From Peribacillus frigoritolerans (GTDB taxonomy: Bacteria; Bacillota; Bacilli; Bacillales; Bacillaceae): a DNA stretch of 64,000 nt. This document shows, piece by piece, positions 29,512 through 39,084 of this stretch; the first letter of the stretch is position 1, and each line of letters starts with the position of its first letter. A program made the translations under genes and the position numbers. Below the pieces are notes generated by a model, which was given only the letters and a program-made list of their open reading frames with translations, did no database searches and was not told the DNA's origin. The DNA is taken from NCBI RefSeq assembly GCF_004358755.1, contig NZ_SMZY01000001.1, positions 1,054,001 through 1,118,000 on the forward strand, written 5' to 3'.

Positions 29512-30951
29512 TTGTCACGTTTTCGTCTTATGAGGCTGAAAAACAAACGGCCGCTGCTTTTATTGCTTATTATAATTATTTTAACCGGCACGGTTATTTA
29601 TCAGAGCTATAAACCTCTGCCGGAAAATATCTCCTATGAGGGAGATGTCCACAAAGTTGAAGATGTGGATTTTTTGTATGACTTAACTTACAAAATAGAA
29701 GGCCGGGTTGAAGCGGATCAAATGATTTTTGATGCGATTTACAAAGCGATTGATGAAGCAGAAGAATTTATTGTCATTGATTTGTTTTTGTTCAATGGAT
29801 ACTATGATCGGGGAGAAATCTACCCTCAGGTCAGCAAAGAACTTTCAGATAAACTTCTTCAGAAAAAAAAGGAAAATCCGAATTTGCCAATTGTTTTTAT
29901 TACGGATGATATCAATACCTCTTATGGATCACATCCATCTGAAGAATTAGAAGCTTTTAAAAAGGCCGGCATTGACGTTGTAATGTCAGATTTGAATGCT
30001 TTGCGAGATTCGAACCCGCTTTATTCAAGTGTATGGAGAACGTTTTTTCAATGGTTTGGCCAGTCAGGCCCCGCATGGCTTTCTAATCCATTCGGAGAAA
30101 CAGCCCCTGATATGACATTCAGATCTTATTTGAAACTATTTAATGTAAAAGCCAATCACCGAAAAGCAGTTGCAACGGAGAAAACAGCCATTGTGTCATC
30201 AGCCAACCCGCATGATGCGAGCGGATACCATTCTAATGTAGCGTTCCAGGTAAGCGGAAATGTGATTGCGGATGTCCTAGAGTCAGAGCAGGCAGTCTCA
30301 GATTATTCCGGAGGCCCAAAACTGCCGGTATATGAGAAAAAGAACAATGAGAAAGGCGATATTAAGGTACAGGTTTTAACAGAAGGGAAAATTTACAAAC
30401 GGCTGCTTGAAACGATTCGAAACGCAAAGAAAGACGATGAGATCTGGATTGGTATGTTTTATCTCGCAGACCGCCAAGTCATAGATTCACTGGTTGCGGC
30501 TTCTAATCGCGGAGCAGAAATTAAAATGATTCTCGATCCGAATCAAAATGCGTTCGGGCAGGAGAAAATCGGCATTCCGAATCGTCCGGTCGCCGAAGAA
30601 CTCTTAGAAGACACAAACAATAAAATAGAGATTAAATGGTACAATACGACAAAAGAGCAGTATCATCCTAAAATGCTCTTCATAAAAAGCAAAGAAGAAG
30701 CAACTATAATCAGCGGCTCTGCCAACTTTACTCAGCGGAACCTCGATGACCTGAATCTTGAAAATGATCTTAAAATTGCAGCTCCAGCTGATGAGCCAGT
30801 CATGAAAGAGGTAGAAGCATATTTTAAAAAACTATGGACAAATGACGGTGCTGATTACACTCTGGATTTTGAAAAGTACAGAGATGACATGCCGTTTATT
30901 AAACGGGCAATTTATGCTGTTCAGAAATTTTTCAGATTTACAACCTTTTAA
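29512..30951 (+). CDS. Membrane-anchored phospholipase D-like protein
   Basis: This 479-residue protein has an N-terminal membrane anchor (about residues 15-32) and two HKD motifs of the phospholipase D superfamily: NHRKAVATEKTAIVSSAN near residue 221, and YHPKMLFIKSKEEATIISG near residue 385. Each HxK is followed by a downstream Ser/Asn, so both halves of the active site look intact. The family includes cardiolipin synthases and nucleases; the lack of several membrane helices argues against a standard cardiolipin synthase. The start is TTG with GGAGG seven bases upstream. It is monocistronic. Confidence 0.82.
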   Translation: MSRFRLMRLKNKRPLLLLLIIIILTGTVIYQSYKPLPENISYEGDVHKVEDVDFLYDLTYKIEGRVEADQMIFDAIYKAIDEAEEFIVIDLFLFNGYYDRGEIYPQVSKELSDKLLQKKKENPNLPIVFITDDINTSYGSHPSEELEAFKKAGIDVVMSDLNALRDSNPLYSSVWRTFFQWFGQSGPAWLSNPFGETAPDMTFRSYLKLFNVKANHRKAVATEKTAIVSSANPHDASGYHSNVAFQVSGNVIADVLESEQAVSDYSGGPKLPVYEKKNNEKGDIKVQVLTEGKIYKRLLETIRNAKKDDEIWIGMFYLADRQVIDSLVAASNRGAEIKMILDPNQNAFGQEKIGIPNRPVAEELLEDTNNKIEIKWYNTTKEQYHPKMLFIKSKEEATIISGSANFTQRNLDDLNLENDLKIAAPADEPVMKEVEAYFKKLWTNDGADYTLDFEKYRDDMPFIKRAIYAVQKFFRFTTF

Positions 30952-30979
30952 CTCTGGCGAAAAAGCCGGAGTTTTTTTG
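30950..30979 (+). terminator. Terminator after PLD-like gene
   Basis: AACTCTGGC and GCCGGAGTT form a stem with a 6-base A-rich loop, then T7. Confidence 0.8.
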
Positions 30980-31037
30980 CATTTTGCGGAGGGATTTTTA
31001 AAGCCGAAAGCTAATTATATAGCAGAGGTGAAATCAG

Positions 31038-31883
31038 ATGAAATTGACAGAATACACGGATAGAAGTCTTTTTATTGAACTAGCTGAACCTTTCCTTTTA
31101 AAAAATGAAGCAGAAAACAATCTTACACTTGGGCTCATGGGGGCTTTTAAACGTACCATTCCTGCTGCGAATGTCTATACCGCTTCAGTGGAAGCAGATG
31201 GAGAGCTTGCGATGACGCTGCTGATGACACCTCCGCATAATTTAATCCTGTCTTTTAATGGTGATGTAATGACTGAGATCATTCTCCATGAAACTGTTCG
31301 GACACTTGTTATGAAGGATTTACATATCCCCGGCGTGGTCGGGGAAAGGAAATGGACAGAGGCATTTGCAAAAATATGGTCTGCCGAAACAGAAGGCAGA
31401 GCTGAAATTGTAATGGAACAAAAGATCTATCGTCTCCAGGAAGTGTCGAAACTAAAACGCAGTGACGGGGAATTTGTATTGGCAGAATTAGGCCATCTGC
31501 CGCTGCTGACCGAGTGGATGATGGATTTTATGAATTATACGAACGAGCCTCCAATTACAGCGCTGCAGGCGGCACAGAGAATGAAGCAGTTTATTGCAGA
31601 GAGATCCGTTTTTCTTTGGATGGCAGATGATAAACCGGTATCGATGGCGAAGAAATCAAGATCCACTAAAAATGGAATTTGCGTATCGCTGGTTTATACT
31701 CCTGATGAATTCAGAGGCAAAGGGTATGCAAGCAGCTGCGTTGCTGAGCTCAGTGAGCTTCTATTAAAAGACTTTTCCTTTTGCACACTCTATACAGACC
31801 TAGCAAATCCGACATCAAACAGCATTTATCAAAAAATAGGCTATCAGCCGATTCAAGATTCGATTATGATTACGTTTTCGTAA
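31038..31883 (+). CDS. GNAT family N-acetyltransferase
   Basis: This 281-residue protein carries a C-terminal GNAT domain. The acetyl-CoA loop reads SLVYTPDEFRGKGYASSCV near residue 220, followed by the TDLANPTSNSIYQKIGY ending typical of the fold. The N-terminal half is a second diverged GNAT-like fold. The substrate is unknown. AGAGGTG precedes the ATG. It is a single gene with its own terminator. Confidence 0.85.
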   Translation: MKLTEYTDRSLFIELAEPFLLKNEAENNLTLGLMGAFKRTIPAANVYTASVEADGELAMTLLMTPPHNLILSFNGDVMTEIILHETVRTLVMKDLHIPGVVGERKWTEAFAKIWSAETEGRAEIVMEQKIYRLQEVSKLKRSDGEFVLAELGHLPLLTEWMMDFMNYTNEPPITALQAAQRMKQFIAERSVFLWMADDKPVSMAKKSRSTKNGICVSLVYTPDEFRGKGYASSCVAELSELLLKDFSFCTLYTDLANPTSNSIYQKIGYQPIQDSIMITFS

Positions 31884-31916
31884 AAGGGCGCTTTCTTTAG
31901 GAAAGCGTCTTTTTAT
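31882..31916 (+). terminator. Terminator after GNAT gene
   Basis: AAAAGGGCGCTTTC and GAAAGCGTCTTTT form a stem with a 5-base loop and one G-U pair. Confidence 0.8.
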
Positions 31917-32107
31917 TTGTCATTGTCGGACCAGACTCAGGGTTAGCGCCCTATAATCGTGTCAGAACCGAATTTGAGGTACAAAATGGCACCATCAGTC
32001 ATATCAGCATTAAAAAGCAAGCCTTTATAAATAGGGAACCCATTAGAGAGTTATACGGTTTCATTCTTTAACAAAAGTGGAAATTAAAGGACAAAGGCGG
32101 TGAGTGG

Positions 32108-33430
32108 ATGAAAACACAAGTATTGGTAATCGGAGGCGGAGTAGGCGGTTTAACAGCAGCTTTGAAACTTGCAAAATGCGGTATTGATGTGTGTGTTGTT
32201 GAGCAGACAAAAGGATCGGCTCACAAGTACAAAGGAGAATTGCTGCAGCCGAAAAGCCTTGAAATTTTTCATCAGCTTGGTCTGAATAAACCCATTATGG
32301 AAGCCGGACATCAAATAAATGAAATTGAAATGAATGAAATGAAACGGAAAAAAGGAACGTATGTAAGGCTTGGAACGGCCACTATGCGATACAGCATAAT
32401 TGAGACCGAATACAATTATGCCCTTATGATTCCTCATGAAAAGCTGAAAGAAATGATGCTTGAAAAAGCGAAAGAGTATCCTGCTTTTCATTATATACAG
32501 CCTGCTAAGTTTAAAGAATTCAAAGATCAGGCGGCTGTTGTCACAAGCAATAAAGAAGAATTTATCATTGAGGCAGATTATTTCATTGGAGCGGAAGGAA
32601 GGAGATCAAACGTCAGAAAAGCCATGAATGTAAAATTAAATGAACATGAATATGATCATCATTTTTTAACCGTCACGTTTGAAAGACCTGAGTCTATGAC
32701 AGAGGGGAAGATTATTTCAACACCGCACGCTTTTCTCGGTCTATTTCCGCTTCCGGACAATCAAGTCAGAACCGTTTATCTCATCCAGTCAGGAGAATAT
32801 CAATCCTTAAAAGAACGGGGAATTGAACATTTTCATAAGAAGTATATTGATTTGTGCCCGGAACTTGAAGGCTACGTGACGAAACTTAAAGAATGGAAAA
32901 ACATTCAGCTGATGATTCCCATTCACTTTCATGCAGAGACCTATGTAAAAGAAAACATGGCCATCATAGGAGATTCTGCACACAGTGTTCATCCCATGGC
33001 CGGTGAAGGAATGAACCTTGCCATACAGGACGGGGATGTACTGGGAGAACTCCTGTGCTGGATGTACAAACATGATGAACACCATCCTGAAAACTTAAAA
33101 TGGTATGAAAAAGTACGCAAATCCCGAGTGGATTTTATATTGAATTTAAGCCACTTATCAGCCCTTGCTTACTCAAAGCCGTTTCGTTATTTCGGATCGC
33201 TTAGAAATAGAAGTCTCAAACAGATGACAGAGGATGAAAAACTCCACACGAAACAAATGCTGAACATTTCAGGACTCGGCATTTGGAAAGAGTCCTTTTT
33301 CGACCGCCTTGTTCAAATTGGCATGCTGCCTCCGAGAACCCTTCAGAATATTGAACTGTTGCATACAAGGTATATGTTTACGTATGAAAATGATTATCCA
33401 TGGGAAGTGAAGGGGAGGTACAGCATATGA
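32108..33430 (+). CDS. FAD-dependent monooxygenase (UbiH/PHBH type)
   Basis: This 440-residue flavoprotein belongs to the group A aromatic monooxygenase fold. The FAD Rossmann motif GGGVGGL is at residues 8-14, and the second FAD motif GDSAHSVHPMAGEGMNLA lies near 293. Relatives hydroxylate aromatic, quinone or polyketide substrates or reduce isoprenoids. The downstream methyltransferase overlaps by 4 bases (ATGA), so the pair probably hydroxylates and then O- or C-methylates one molecule. The substrate is unknown. GGCGGTGAG precedes the ATG. Confidence 0.85.
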   Translation: MKTQVLVIGGGVGGLTAALKLAKCGIDVCVVEQTKGSAHKYKGELLQPKSLEIFHQLGLNKPIMEAGHQINEIEMNEMKRKKGTYVRLGTATMRYSIIETEYNYALMIPHEKLKEMMLEKAKEYPAFHYIQPAKFKEFKDQAAVVTSNKEEFIIEADYFIGAEGRRSNVRKAMNVKLNEHEYDHHFLTVTFERPESMTEGKIISTPHAFLGLFPLPDNQVRTVYLIQSGEYQSLKERGIEHFHKKYIDLCPELEGYVTKLKEWKNIQLMIPIHFHAETYVKENMAIIGDSAHSVHPMAGEGMNLAIQDGDVLGELLCWMYKHDEHHPENLKWYEKVRKSRVDFILNLSHLSALAYSKPFRYFGSLRNRSLKQMTEDEKLHTKQMLNISGLGIWKESFFDRLVQIGMLPPRTLQNIELLHTRYMFTYENDYPWEVKGRYSI

Positions 33431-34422
33431 TTATCGCTGAATATGTACGCTTATTTAAAGCAAGAAGCTGGATGAAGCGCAATATGCCTTTTTTGTACAG
33501 CTGGCATGCATATGTAGGGTATGAACTGGACTTGTTTGAAATCTTCAAATCACCAAAAACGATCGATGAAGTGGCAGCGATACATTCATTAGAACTTGAA
33601 CTGCTTGAACATTGGGTTGAGGTAGGGGTATCCATCAAATACTTAAAAGAAGTTTCCAAAAATCGCTTTAAGACATCAAAGAGCTTTATGCTGCCGGACA
33701 GCAAAAAAAATCCAAAATCAGTCGGTATCCTCCTTAAAGAAATGATGGAGCTGCACATCCCTGCATTATTAACCTATCCTGCGATTATGAAAACAGATGA
33801 AAGACAGACCTTTGACCATGAGCAGCACGGAACAACCGTTGCCCAGACATCTTCCTTGCTTGAGCAGCTCGCTTATCCGAAACTGATTCAGCTCGTGAAA
33901 AAGAATCATATTCAGTCGATTGTCGACGTTGGCTGCGGACATGGAGGCTATTTACAAAAATTGTCTCAAGCACTCCCTGAAATAAAGCTGACAGGGATTG
34001 AGATCAATGAAGAAGTAGCTGACGAAGCTGCGGGCAGATGCAGGGACATTCCAAACATCTCCATTACATGCATGGATGTTGAAGAGTGGAGGGCAGAGTC
34101 ACCGGCCGATTTAGTTATGATGAATAATTTGCTTCATTATATTTCCCCCGAAAAAAGAGTCAGTGTGATCCAAAATCTAAGCACATGTCTTTCTTCAAGC
34201 GGGATGATCTCAATTATTACCCCAATACGGAAACCAAAGCACGGCAAACAATTTTCAAGTGTATTTAATAGTTTCTTTACTGCATTTGATAATCTTTATG
34301 CTCTTCCGACAAAACAGGAGCTTTCATCCATTGCGGAGCAATCCAATATGAAACTGAAAGGCTTAAAACCCATTATTCGCGAAGGCGGCTGGTATTTTGC
34401 CACTTTCGTTAAAAAGAGATGA
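33427..34422 (+). CDS. Class I SAM-dependent methyltransferase
   Basis: This 331-residue protein has an N-terminal helical dimerisation/winged-helix-like part (1-90), as in small-molecule O-methyltransferases, and a Rossmann SAM domain. Motif I is VDVGCGHGGY near residue 171, and an acidic residue ends strand 2 (GIEINEE). MNNLLHY is the post-motif region. The ATG at 33427 overlaps the monooxygenase stop, and GGGAGG lies about ten bases upstream. It probably acts on the product of the monooxygenase. A terminator follows at 34467. Confidence 0.85.
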   Translation: MIIAEYVRLFKARSWMKRNMPFLYSWHAYVGYELDLFEIFKSPKTIDEVAAIHSLELELLEHWVEVGVSIKYLKEVSKNRFKTSKSFMLPDSKKNPKSVGILLKEMMELHIPALLTYPAIMKTDERQTFDHEQHGTTVAQTSSLLEQLAYPKLIQLVKKNHIQSIVDVGCGHGGYLQKLSQALPEIKLTGIEINEEVADEAAGRCRDIPNISITCMDVEEWRAESPADLVMMNNLLHYISPEKRVSVIQNLSTCLSSSGMISIITPIRKPKHGKQFSSVFNSFFTAFDNLYALPTKQELSSIAEQSNMKLKGLKPIIREGGWYFATFVKKR

Positions 34423-34466
34423 AGAATACAGGATTATGAATGGAGAAAACAGAAAAATACAGATAG

Positions 34467-34508
34467 AAAACGGGTAATAAATTGCACAGCAATTTGTATC
34501 CGTTTTTT
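34467..34508 (+). terminator. Terminator, near-copy of the odhB terminator
   Basis: AAACGGGTA, an inner AAATTGC/GCAATTT stem and TATCCGTTTTTT match 10780-10823 with a few changes. The following gap to 34860 has a 55-codon frame at 34561-34728 without a ribosome site and nothing else recognisable. Confidence 0.75.
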
Positions 34509-34860
34509 GCTGAAATGTGAATGTTTTTGAAACAACGGTCAAAGTCTTATTAATCTATTTATGGAGAAAAAGACAGAAGAGTTTAAAAATTGCCACACAA
34601 ACTTAATAGAGATTATACTAAGCAGGAAATCACCCTTTTATTGTTTAGAGCTTTTTTTGGAAGAGTTTTATGACGTTTTGTACGTTTTAGATCAGACGGT
34701 AAATGAAGTTGTCTATTATTTCAGTTAGCCTTTTGCAGCATGTCAGACAAGCTCAGGAAGCCGTTTTGGAATTATCTGTTCAAATTTTTCAATTGATCGA
34801 TGCTTAAAACTTATAGGTATTGATGCGAAAATCACCGCTCATTGGATTGGAGAAATCAAA

Positions 34861-35598
34861 TTGAAACTGAAAAGTAAAACGGCTTTAGTCACAGGTGCAT
34901 CAAGAGGACTCGGGAAAGTGATTGCAGCGGAACTGGCGACAATGGGGGCAGATGTTTATTTGAATTATGCTCACTCAGATGAACATGCCAAAATAGTTCA
35001 AAAACAGATTGAACAAGCTGGCGGGAGAGCTTTTCTCGCAAAAGGAGATATCACGAGCGAGGAAGGTGTCCGCCAAGTCACAATGGACCGAACATTTGAT
35101 ATATTGGTCAATAATGCTACAGGGCCTCAGCCAGAGCTTTCAATTGAAGAAGCAAGCTGGGAAGACTATGAAGATCAGCTGAAGTTCTTTGTAAAAGCAC
35201 CATTCTTATTACTGAAAGCGGTGATGCCCGGTATGAAAAAACAAAAAAACGGATCCATCATCAACATTGGCAGTGAAGTCATTTCACTTGGCAATCCGTC
35301 ATTTTCTAATTACGTAACGGCAAAAGCAGCGATGCTTGGGATGACACGTTCCTGGGCAAGTGAACTTGGAGAATATGGAATTCGCGTCAACCTTGTAAAT
35401 CCAGGCTTTATTCCGGTTGAAAGGCATGAGAACGTTCAAGCAGCGGATATTCATGCTTATCAATCAACCATTCCGCTTAATCGAATGGGGACTCCGGAAG
35501 ACATAGCGAAGGCAGTGGCTTATCTTGCCTCTGAAGACTCAGCTTACATAACAGGCCAATCCATTTCTGTAAATGGGGGAAATACGTTCGGCATATAA
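34861..35598 (+). CDS. SDR family oxidoreductase (FabG-like)
   Basis: This 245-residue classical SDR shows TGASRGLGKV (residues 10-19), NNAT near 86, a catalytic Ser in INIGSEV near 138 and YVTAKAA near 151. It resembles 3-oxoacyl-ACP reductase-like enzymes, but it stands alone, so the substrate cannot be inferred. The TTG at 34861 is used as start, with GGAG about ten bases before it; no ATG is available at the conserved N terminus. Confidence 0.85.
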   Translation: MKLKSKTALVTGASRGLGKVIAAELATMGADVYLNYAHSDEHAKIVQKQIEQAGGRAFLAKGDITSEEGVRQVTMDRTFDILVNNATGPQPELSIEEASWEDYEDQLKFFVKAPFLLLKAVMPGMKKQKNGSIINIGSEVISLGNPSFSNYVTAKAAMLGMTRSWASELGEYGIRVNLVNPGFIPVERHENVQAADIHAYQSTIPLNRMGTPEDIAKAVAYLASEDSAYITGQSISVNGGNTFGI

Positions 35599-35635
35599 AC
35601 AATGGACCAGCTTATAAAAGCTGGTCCATTGTTTC
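35598..35635. terminator. Bidirectional terminator between SDR and AlaX genes
   Basis: AACAATGGACCAGCTT and its exact complement form a 16-bp stem with a 4-base loop. It overlaps the 3' end of the minus-strand gene and serves both convergent transcripts. Confidence 0.9.
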
Positions 35636-36784
35636 TGTTATCCGTAAAAAGAAACGTTCTGTTTCAGAGGCATCTGCGAATTTTGCCTGTGCCTGCTTTT
35701 CGCTGCCGCCGCCTTTTCCATCGAAATCAGCAAGATTGCTTTTAAATAAGGAACCTGCGTGAACAGTGCCTTTTTGTGAGAAAAGGACGCATTTTTCACT
35801 GCTGGAACCGAGAAGGACATATTGCTTTCCATTCTCTATTAATCGGGAAGCAATCAATTGGAGCTCTTTTATCGTTTTCTTTTCAAACAGCTTATGACTA
35901 AAGGAGCCATCTTGTTTCATTTCCAATTTTTCAGCAGTAAAAGCGGCATTTTCTGCTCTCAGCTGTTCTGCTTCTTTTTTCAGCATCTTTGTTTCCTGAT
36001 CCATTGCTGTCAATCTCGCTGAAATCTCATTCGCGGACGTCTGAAAGAACTGACCGGCAAATTGAATGGTTTCTTGAATGCTCTGATAATCAGAAAGAGC
36101 GCGTAAGCCGCATTTGAAATGAAGACGGATCATGCCTTTTTGTTTTTCTGTCTTAATCAGCTTAAGCAATCCGATTTCTCCGGTGCGTTCAACGTGTGTT
36201 CCGCAGCAGGCAGAAGTATCAATGCCTTCAATTTGAACAATCCTGATTTTTTCTTTCAAATCTGGCCATTTTCTCAGCGGCAAATCACGAAGTTCAGCTT
36301 CTTCAGCGAAAAAAGTATATATTTTTCTGTTTTCAAAGATATATTGATTCGTTTTCTCCTCTACTAACTTCATTTGCTCAGGAGTTAATTGAGGCGTCCG
36401 TAAATCAATTGTTGCTGTGTCAGATCCTAAGTGGAAGCTTTCTGTGTGAAAATCAAATAATTCTATGCAGACAGCAGATAAGAGATGCTGACCTGAATGA
36501 TGCTGCATATGATCGATTCTGCGTTTGCTGTTTACTTTGCATGTTACTTCATTTTCAGATGGAAAGTCAGAGACGATATGATAGATTTCTTCGCCAATTT
36601 CTAAAAGACCCGTGATTTCAATATGATCAATGAAGCCATGATCAGAAGGCTGTCCGCCGCCTTCTGGATAAAAAGCGGTTTCTTTTAACTTTACCAGTTT
36701 TAATCCATTGCGTTCTGCAGTTTCTGTAACCGTTGTTTTCCACTCAAATGTTTTAGGGGAGGTATAATATAACTTCTCATTCAT
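35612..36784 (-). CDS. Alanyl-tRNA editing protein AlaX (long form)
   Basis: This 390-residue trans-editing enzyme deacylates mischarged Ser/Gly-tRNA(Ala). It has the AlaRS-like segment FYPEGGGQPSD near residue 40, the zinc site made of HHSGQHLLSA (HxxxH, near 97) and CCGTH near 190, and a C-terminal DHHA1-like domain after a coiled linker (about 240-290). This is the AlaX-L layout. GAGAGG abuts the upstream ATG at 36793, so the ATG at 36784 is preferred. It converges with the SDR gene and shares the bidirectional terminator. Confidence 0.9.
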   Translation of the reverse strand: MNEKLYYTSPKTFEWKTTVTETAERNGLKLVKLKETAFYPEGGGQPSDHGFIDHIEITGLLEIGEEIYHIVSDFPSENEVTCKVNSKRRIDHMQHHSGQHLLSAVCIELFDFHTESFHLGSDTATIDLRTPQLTPEQMKLVEEKTNQYIFENRKIYTFFAEEAELRDLPLRKWPDLKEKIRIVQIEGIDTSACCGTHVERTGEIGLLKLIKTEKQKGMIRLHFKCGLRALSDYQSIQETIQFAGQFFQTSANEISARLTAMDQETKMLKKEAEQLRAENAAFTAEKLEMKQDGSFSHKLFEKKTIKELQLIASRLIENGKQYVLLGSSSEKCVLFSQKGTVHAGSLFKSNLADFDGKGGGSEKQAQAKFADASETERFFLRITETMDQLL

Positions 36785-37019
36785 CTTAAACATCCTCTCA
36801 AAAATCTTCTCTTAATTATTGTATCAAACTCTGCCTATGCACATAAGAGAGAGGATGGATTGTAAAGATTTGAGAAAAATTCGTCATACGAACGAATATT
36901 TGTATCTAGTTGTCTATTTATGTGTTAACCTTAAACTATAATGCCATTTACCGCATATTCTCTCTTGACAGCTGTTTTCAGGTAGATGAGAAGATGAAAA
37001 CGATTGGTTGGTGATTTCT

Positions 37020-37712
37020 ATGAATCCCGTTAAAGAGTTGAGTCAATTGTTTATCGATGGCGCACACAGTCTTTCTTGGAACTACTTAAACAGTATGATT
37101 GAAGCAGATACAACCAGTACGGAAGTGTATAGGTTTCTATCAGACACTATGGACAATGTCGGGGAATTGTGGGAAATGAATCGTGCGACTGTGGCAGATG
37201 AATATGTAGCAGCGGCTGTCTGCAAATCTATGATCTCCAGTTATTACTATTTAAAAGTGGAACAATTACATAAAGAACCTAATATACTATCGCCTGCCAC
37301 AATGAAGCCGCGTGTTATGCTGCTTTCAATGAGAAATGAAGAACATACAATCGGCATGATGATGACTTCTTTCTTATTTAAAGAATATGGCTGGGAAGCA
37401 AGCTGTATTGAGTCAAATGTTTCTATGGATAATATTTGTCAGTATGCTGAAAAGTGGAAGCCGGATGTCATTGCATTCTCGACAAGCGTAATCTGCAACA
37501 TTCCGACTGTTATTCAATATATGGATGATCTGCAAAAGCTGAATTATTCGCCGACGATTATGCTTGGGGGAAAACTGACAAGCGATTTTGATCTCGATTA
37601 TTACTGCCCGCCCAACACCGTGGTGATTCAAAACATAGACCAGCTCGGCAGCTGGATTGAAAAATCTAACTCAAGGAATGATCGCCATGGAAATGCAATT
37701 AATCGCAAGTAA
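37020..37712 (+). CDS. Cobalamin (B12)-binding domain protein, CarH-like
   Basis: This 230-residue soluble protein has a helical cap domain and a Rossmann B12-binding domain but no DNA-binding domain. The cobalamin motif DxHxxG appears as E107-x-H109-x-x-G112. In the cap, the W-x9-E-H motif of the photoreceptor CarH reads W51-x9-E61-Y62, and the residue after Trp is Glu, so both histidines used for light sensing there are replaced. It may sense cobalamin rather than light. GGTGA lies 6 bases before the ATG. Its end overlaps the kinase gene by 26 bases, so they are probably one signalling unit. Confidence 0.8.
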   Translation: MNPVKELSQLFIDGAHSLSWNYLNSMIEADTTSTEVYRFLSDTMDNVGELWEMNRATVADEYVAAAVCKSMISSYYYLKVEQLHKEPNILSPATMKPRVMLLSMRNEEHTIGMMMTSFLFKEYGWEASCIESNVSMDNICQYAEKWKPDVIAFSTSVICNIPTVIQYMDDLQKLNYSPTIMLGGKLTSDFDLDYYCPPNTVVIQNIDQLGSWIEKSNSRNDRHGNAINRK

Positions 37713-38799
37713 ATATGATAAAATACCATTTCCTTATTTTCTGGTCGATCGAAAGCTTAAGATCGTATCAGTTTCAAAATGCACGTTTAACATATTTGAT
37801 GAGGAAAGCCATTTCCTTGATATAGTTGGAATTGGAAGCAAGAAAAAAGCAGCTAAGTTCATTTTGGACACGCCGTCCATTACGAAAATTGAGCTGAATT
37901 TAAAAACGAAATCAAATCCTATGACATTATTTGACGTATATATTCAATATGAGGGCAAAAACTTTATTCATATTTTTTGCATCGATAAAGAAGAAAGTGT
38001 GGATCAGATTTATCAGGCTGTTAAAACGCTTGAAGGTGATTTGCTTTATGCAAACCTTAATTTGCTTGAAAAGCAGGAGCAGCTTGAGAAATCGCTGCAG
38101 CAGATGAAGGAAATTGCCATAAAGCAGGACAGCCTGGCAACGGTAAGTCAAATTGCTGCAAGCATCGCCCATGAAATCCGCAATCCGCTTACAAGCGTAA
38201 AAGGATTTCTCCAGCTGTTAAAACCTCATTTAATCGAAATCGGAAAAGGACACTATGCTGATGTTGCATTAGAAGAATTAAACCGGGCAAACGATATCAT
38301 CTATGAGTTTTTAAATAACTCAAAAGAAAAAAACGAAGACATACAGCCTATTTTGCTTCGAAAACTGATAAATGACATCATATTGATATGTAAGAGCGAA
38401 GCGATTTTGTTAAATTGCGAGCTTACTTATACTGTCAATGATCCAGAGCTTATGATTACTGTTGATATAAAGCAAATGAAACAAGTGCTGCTGAACATTG
38501 TCAAAAATGCGATGGAAGCCATTCAAATCAGTCACCAAAAAGATAATGGAATCATTGCAATAACAACCAGGATCGAAGATGGTCATGTTGTTATCCAAAT
38601 TACTGACAACGGCATAGGAATGGGAAAGGAAACAGTAGATTCTCTATTTAAACCATTCTTTACTACCAAGGAACAAGGAACCGGCATAGGACTTGCGGTT
38701 TGTCTTGAAATCATTAAGTCGAATAATGGCAGAATTGAAGTGGCAAGCGAAGAGGGGATTGGGTCCGCCTTCCGCATATCTTTGCCCATTCATATATAG
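37687..38799 (+). CDS. Soluble PAS-type sensor histidine kinase
   Basis: This 370-residue kinase has no membrane segment. A PAS-like N-terminal domain (about 10-105) and a coiled coil (110-150) lead to the HisKA domain with phospho-acceptor H162 in AHEIRNPLTS, then HATPase_c with N, G1 (DNGIGM), F and G2 (GTGIGL) boxes. No response regulator gene is adjacent, a trait shared with Bacillus KinA-type phosphorelay kinases. The upstream B12-binding protein overlaps by 26 bases and may deliver the signal. AAGGA lies about nine bases before the ATG. Confidence 0.87.
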   Translation: MEMQLIASKYDKIPFPYFLVDRKLKIVSVSKCTFNIFDEESHFLDIVGIGSKKKAAKFILDTPSITKIELNLKTKSNPMTLFDVYIQYEGKNFIHIFCIDKEESVDQIYQAVKTLEGDLLYANLNLLEKQEQLEKSLQQMKEIAIKQDSLATVSQIAASIAHEIRNPLTSVKGFLQLLKPHLIEIGKGHYADVALEELNRANDIIYEFLNNSKEKNEDIQPILLRKLINDIILICKSEAILLNCELTYTVNDPELMITVDIKQMKQVLLNIVKNAMEAIQISHQKDNGIIAITTRIEDGHVVIQITDNGIGMGKETVDSLFKPFFTTKEQGTGIGLAVCLEIIKSNNGRIEVASEEGIGSAFRISLPIHI

Positions 38800-38802
38800 G
38801 TC

Positions 38803-38838
38803 AAAAGCTGGATTGCGTCATTCGATCCGGCTTTTTTT
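38803..38838 (+). terminator. Terminator after histidine kinase gene
   Basis: AAAGCTGGAT and ATCCGGCTTT form a stem with one G-U pair, then T7. Confidence 0.75.
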
Positions 38839-39084
38839 GTGCGACTAAATCAGTATTAATTATGGCATAAATGATCCTGAAAATGAAGCTGAAAATTACA
38901 AAAATCTCAATATTCTCTGCTGTATGAGCAATCATTCACGAATCAAATGTCACAGATGACTGATTAGGAGAATTGAAGGTCAAAGACATGTCCATAACTT
39001 TTTTTATTCCATTTTAAAAAAGTTAAATGACATAAATAATTTATTTTTAAAAGCGTATACTAAATAAAAAAAGGAGTTATGCTC

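Noticed and set aside
29512-30951. Standard cardiolipin synthase
   Set aside because: Two HKD motifs are present, but there is only one N-terminal membrane segment instead of the usual pair. The general phospholipase D family call was kept.
34561-34728. 55-codon frame starting ATGGAGAAAAAG
   Set aside because: It has a protein-like composition but no ribosome site or promoter, so it was left as a possible remnant.
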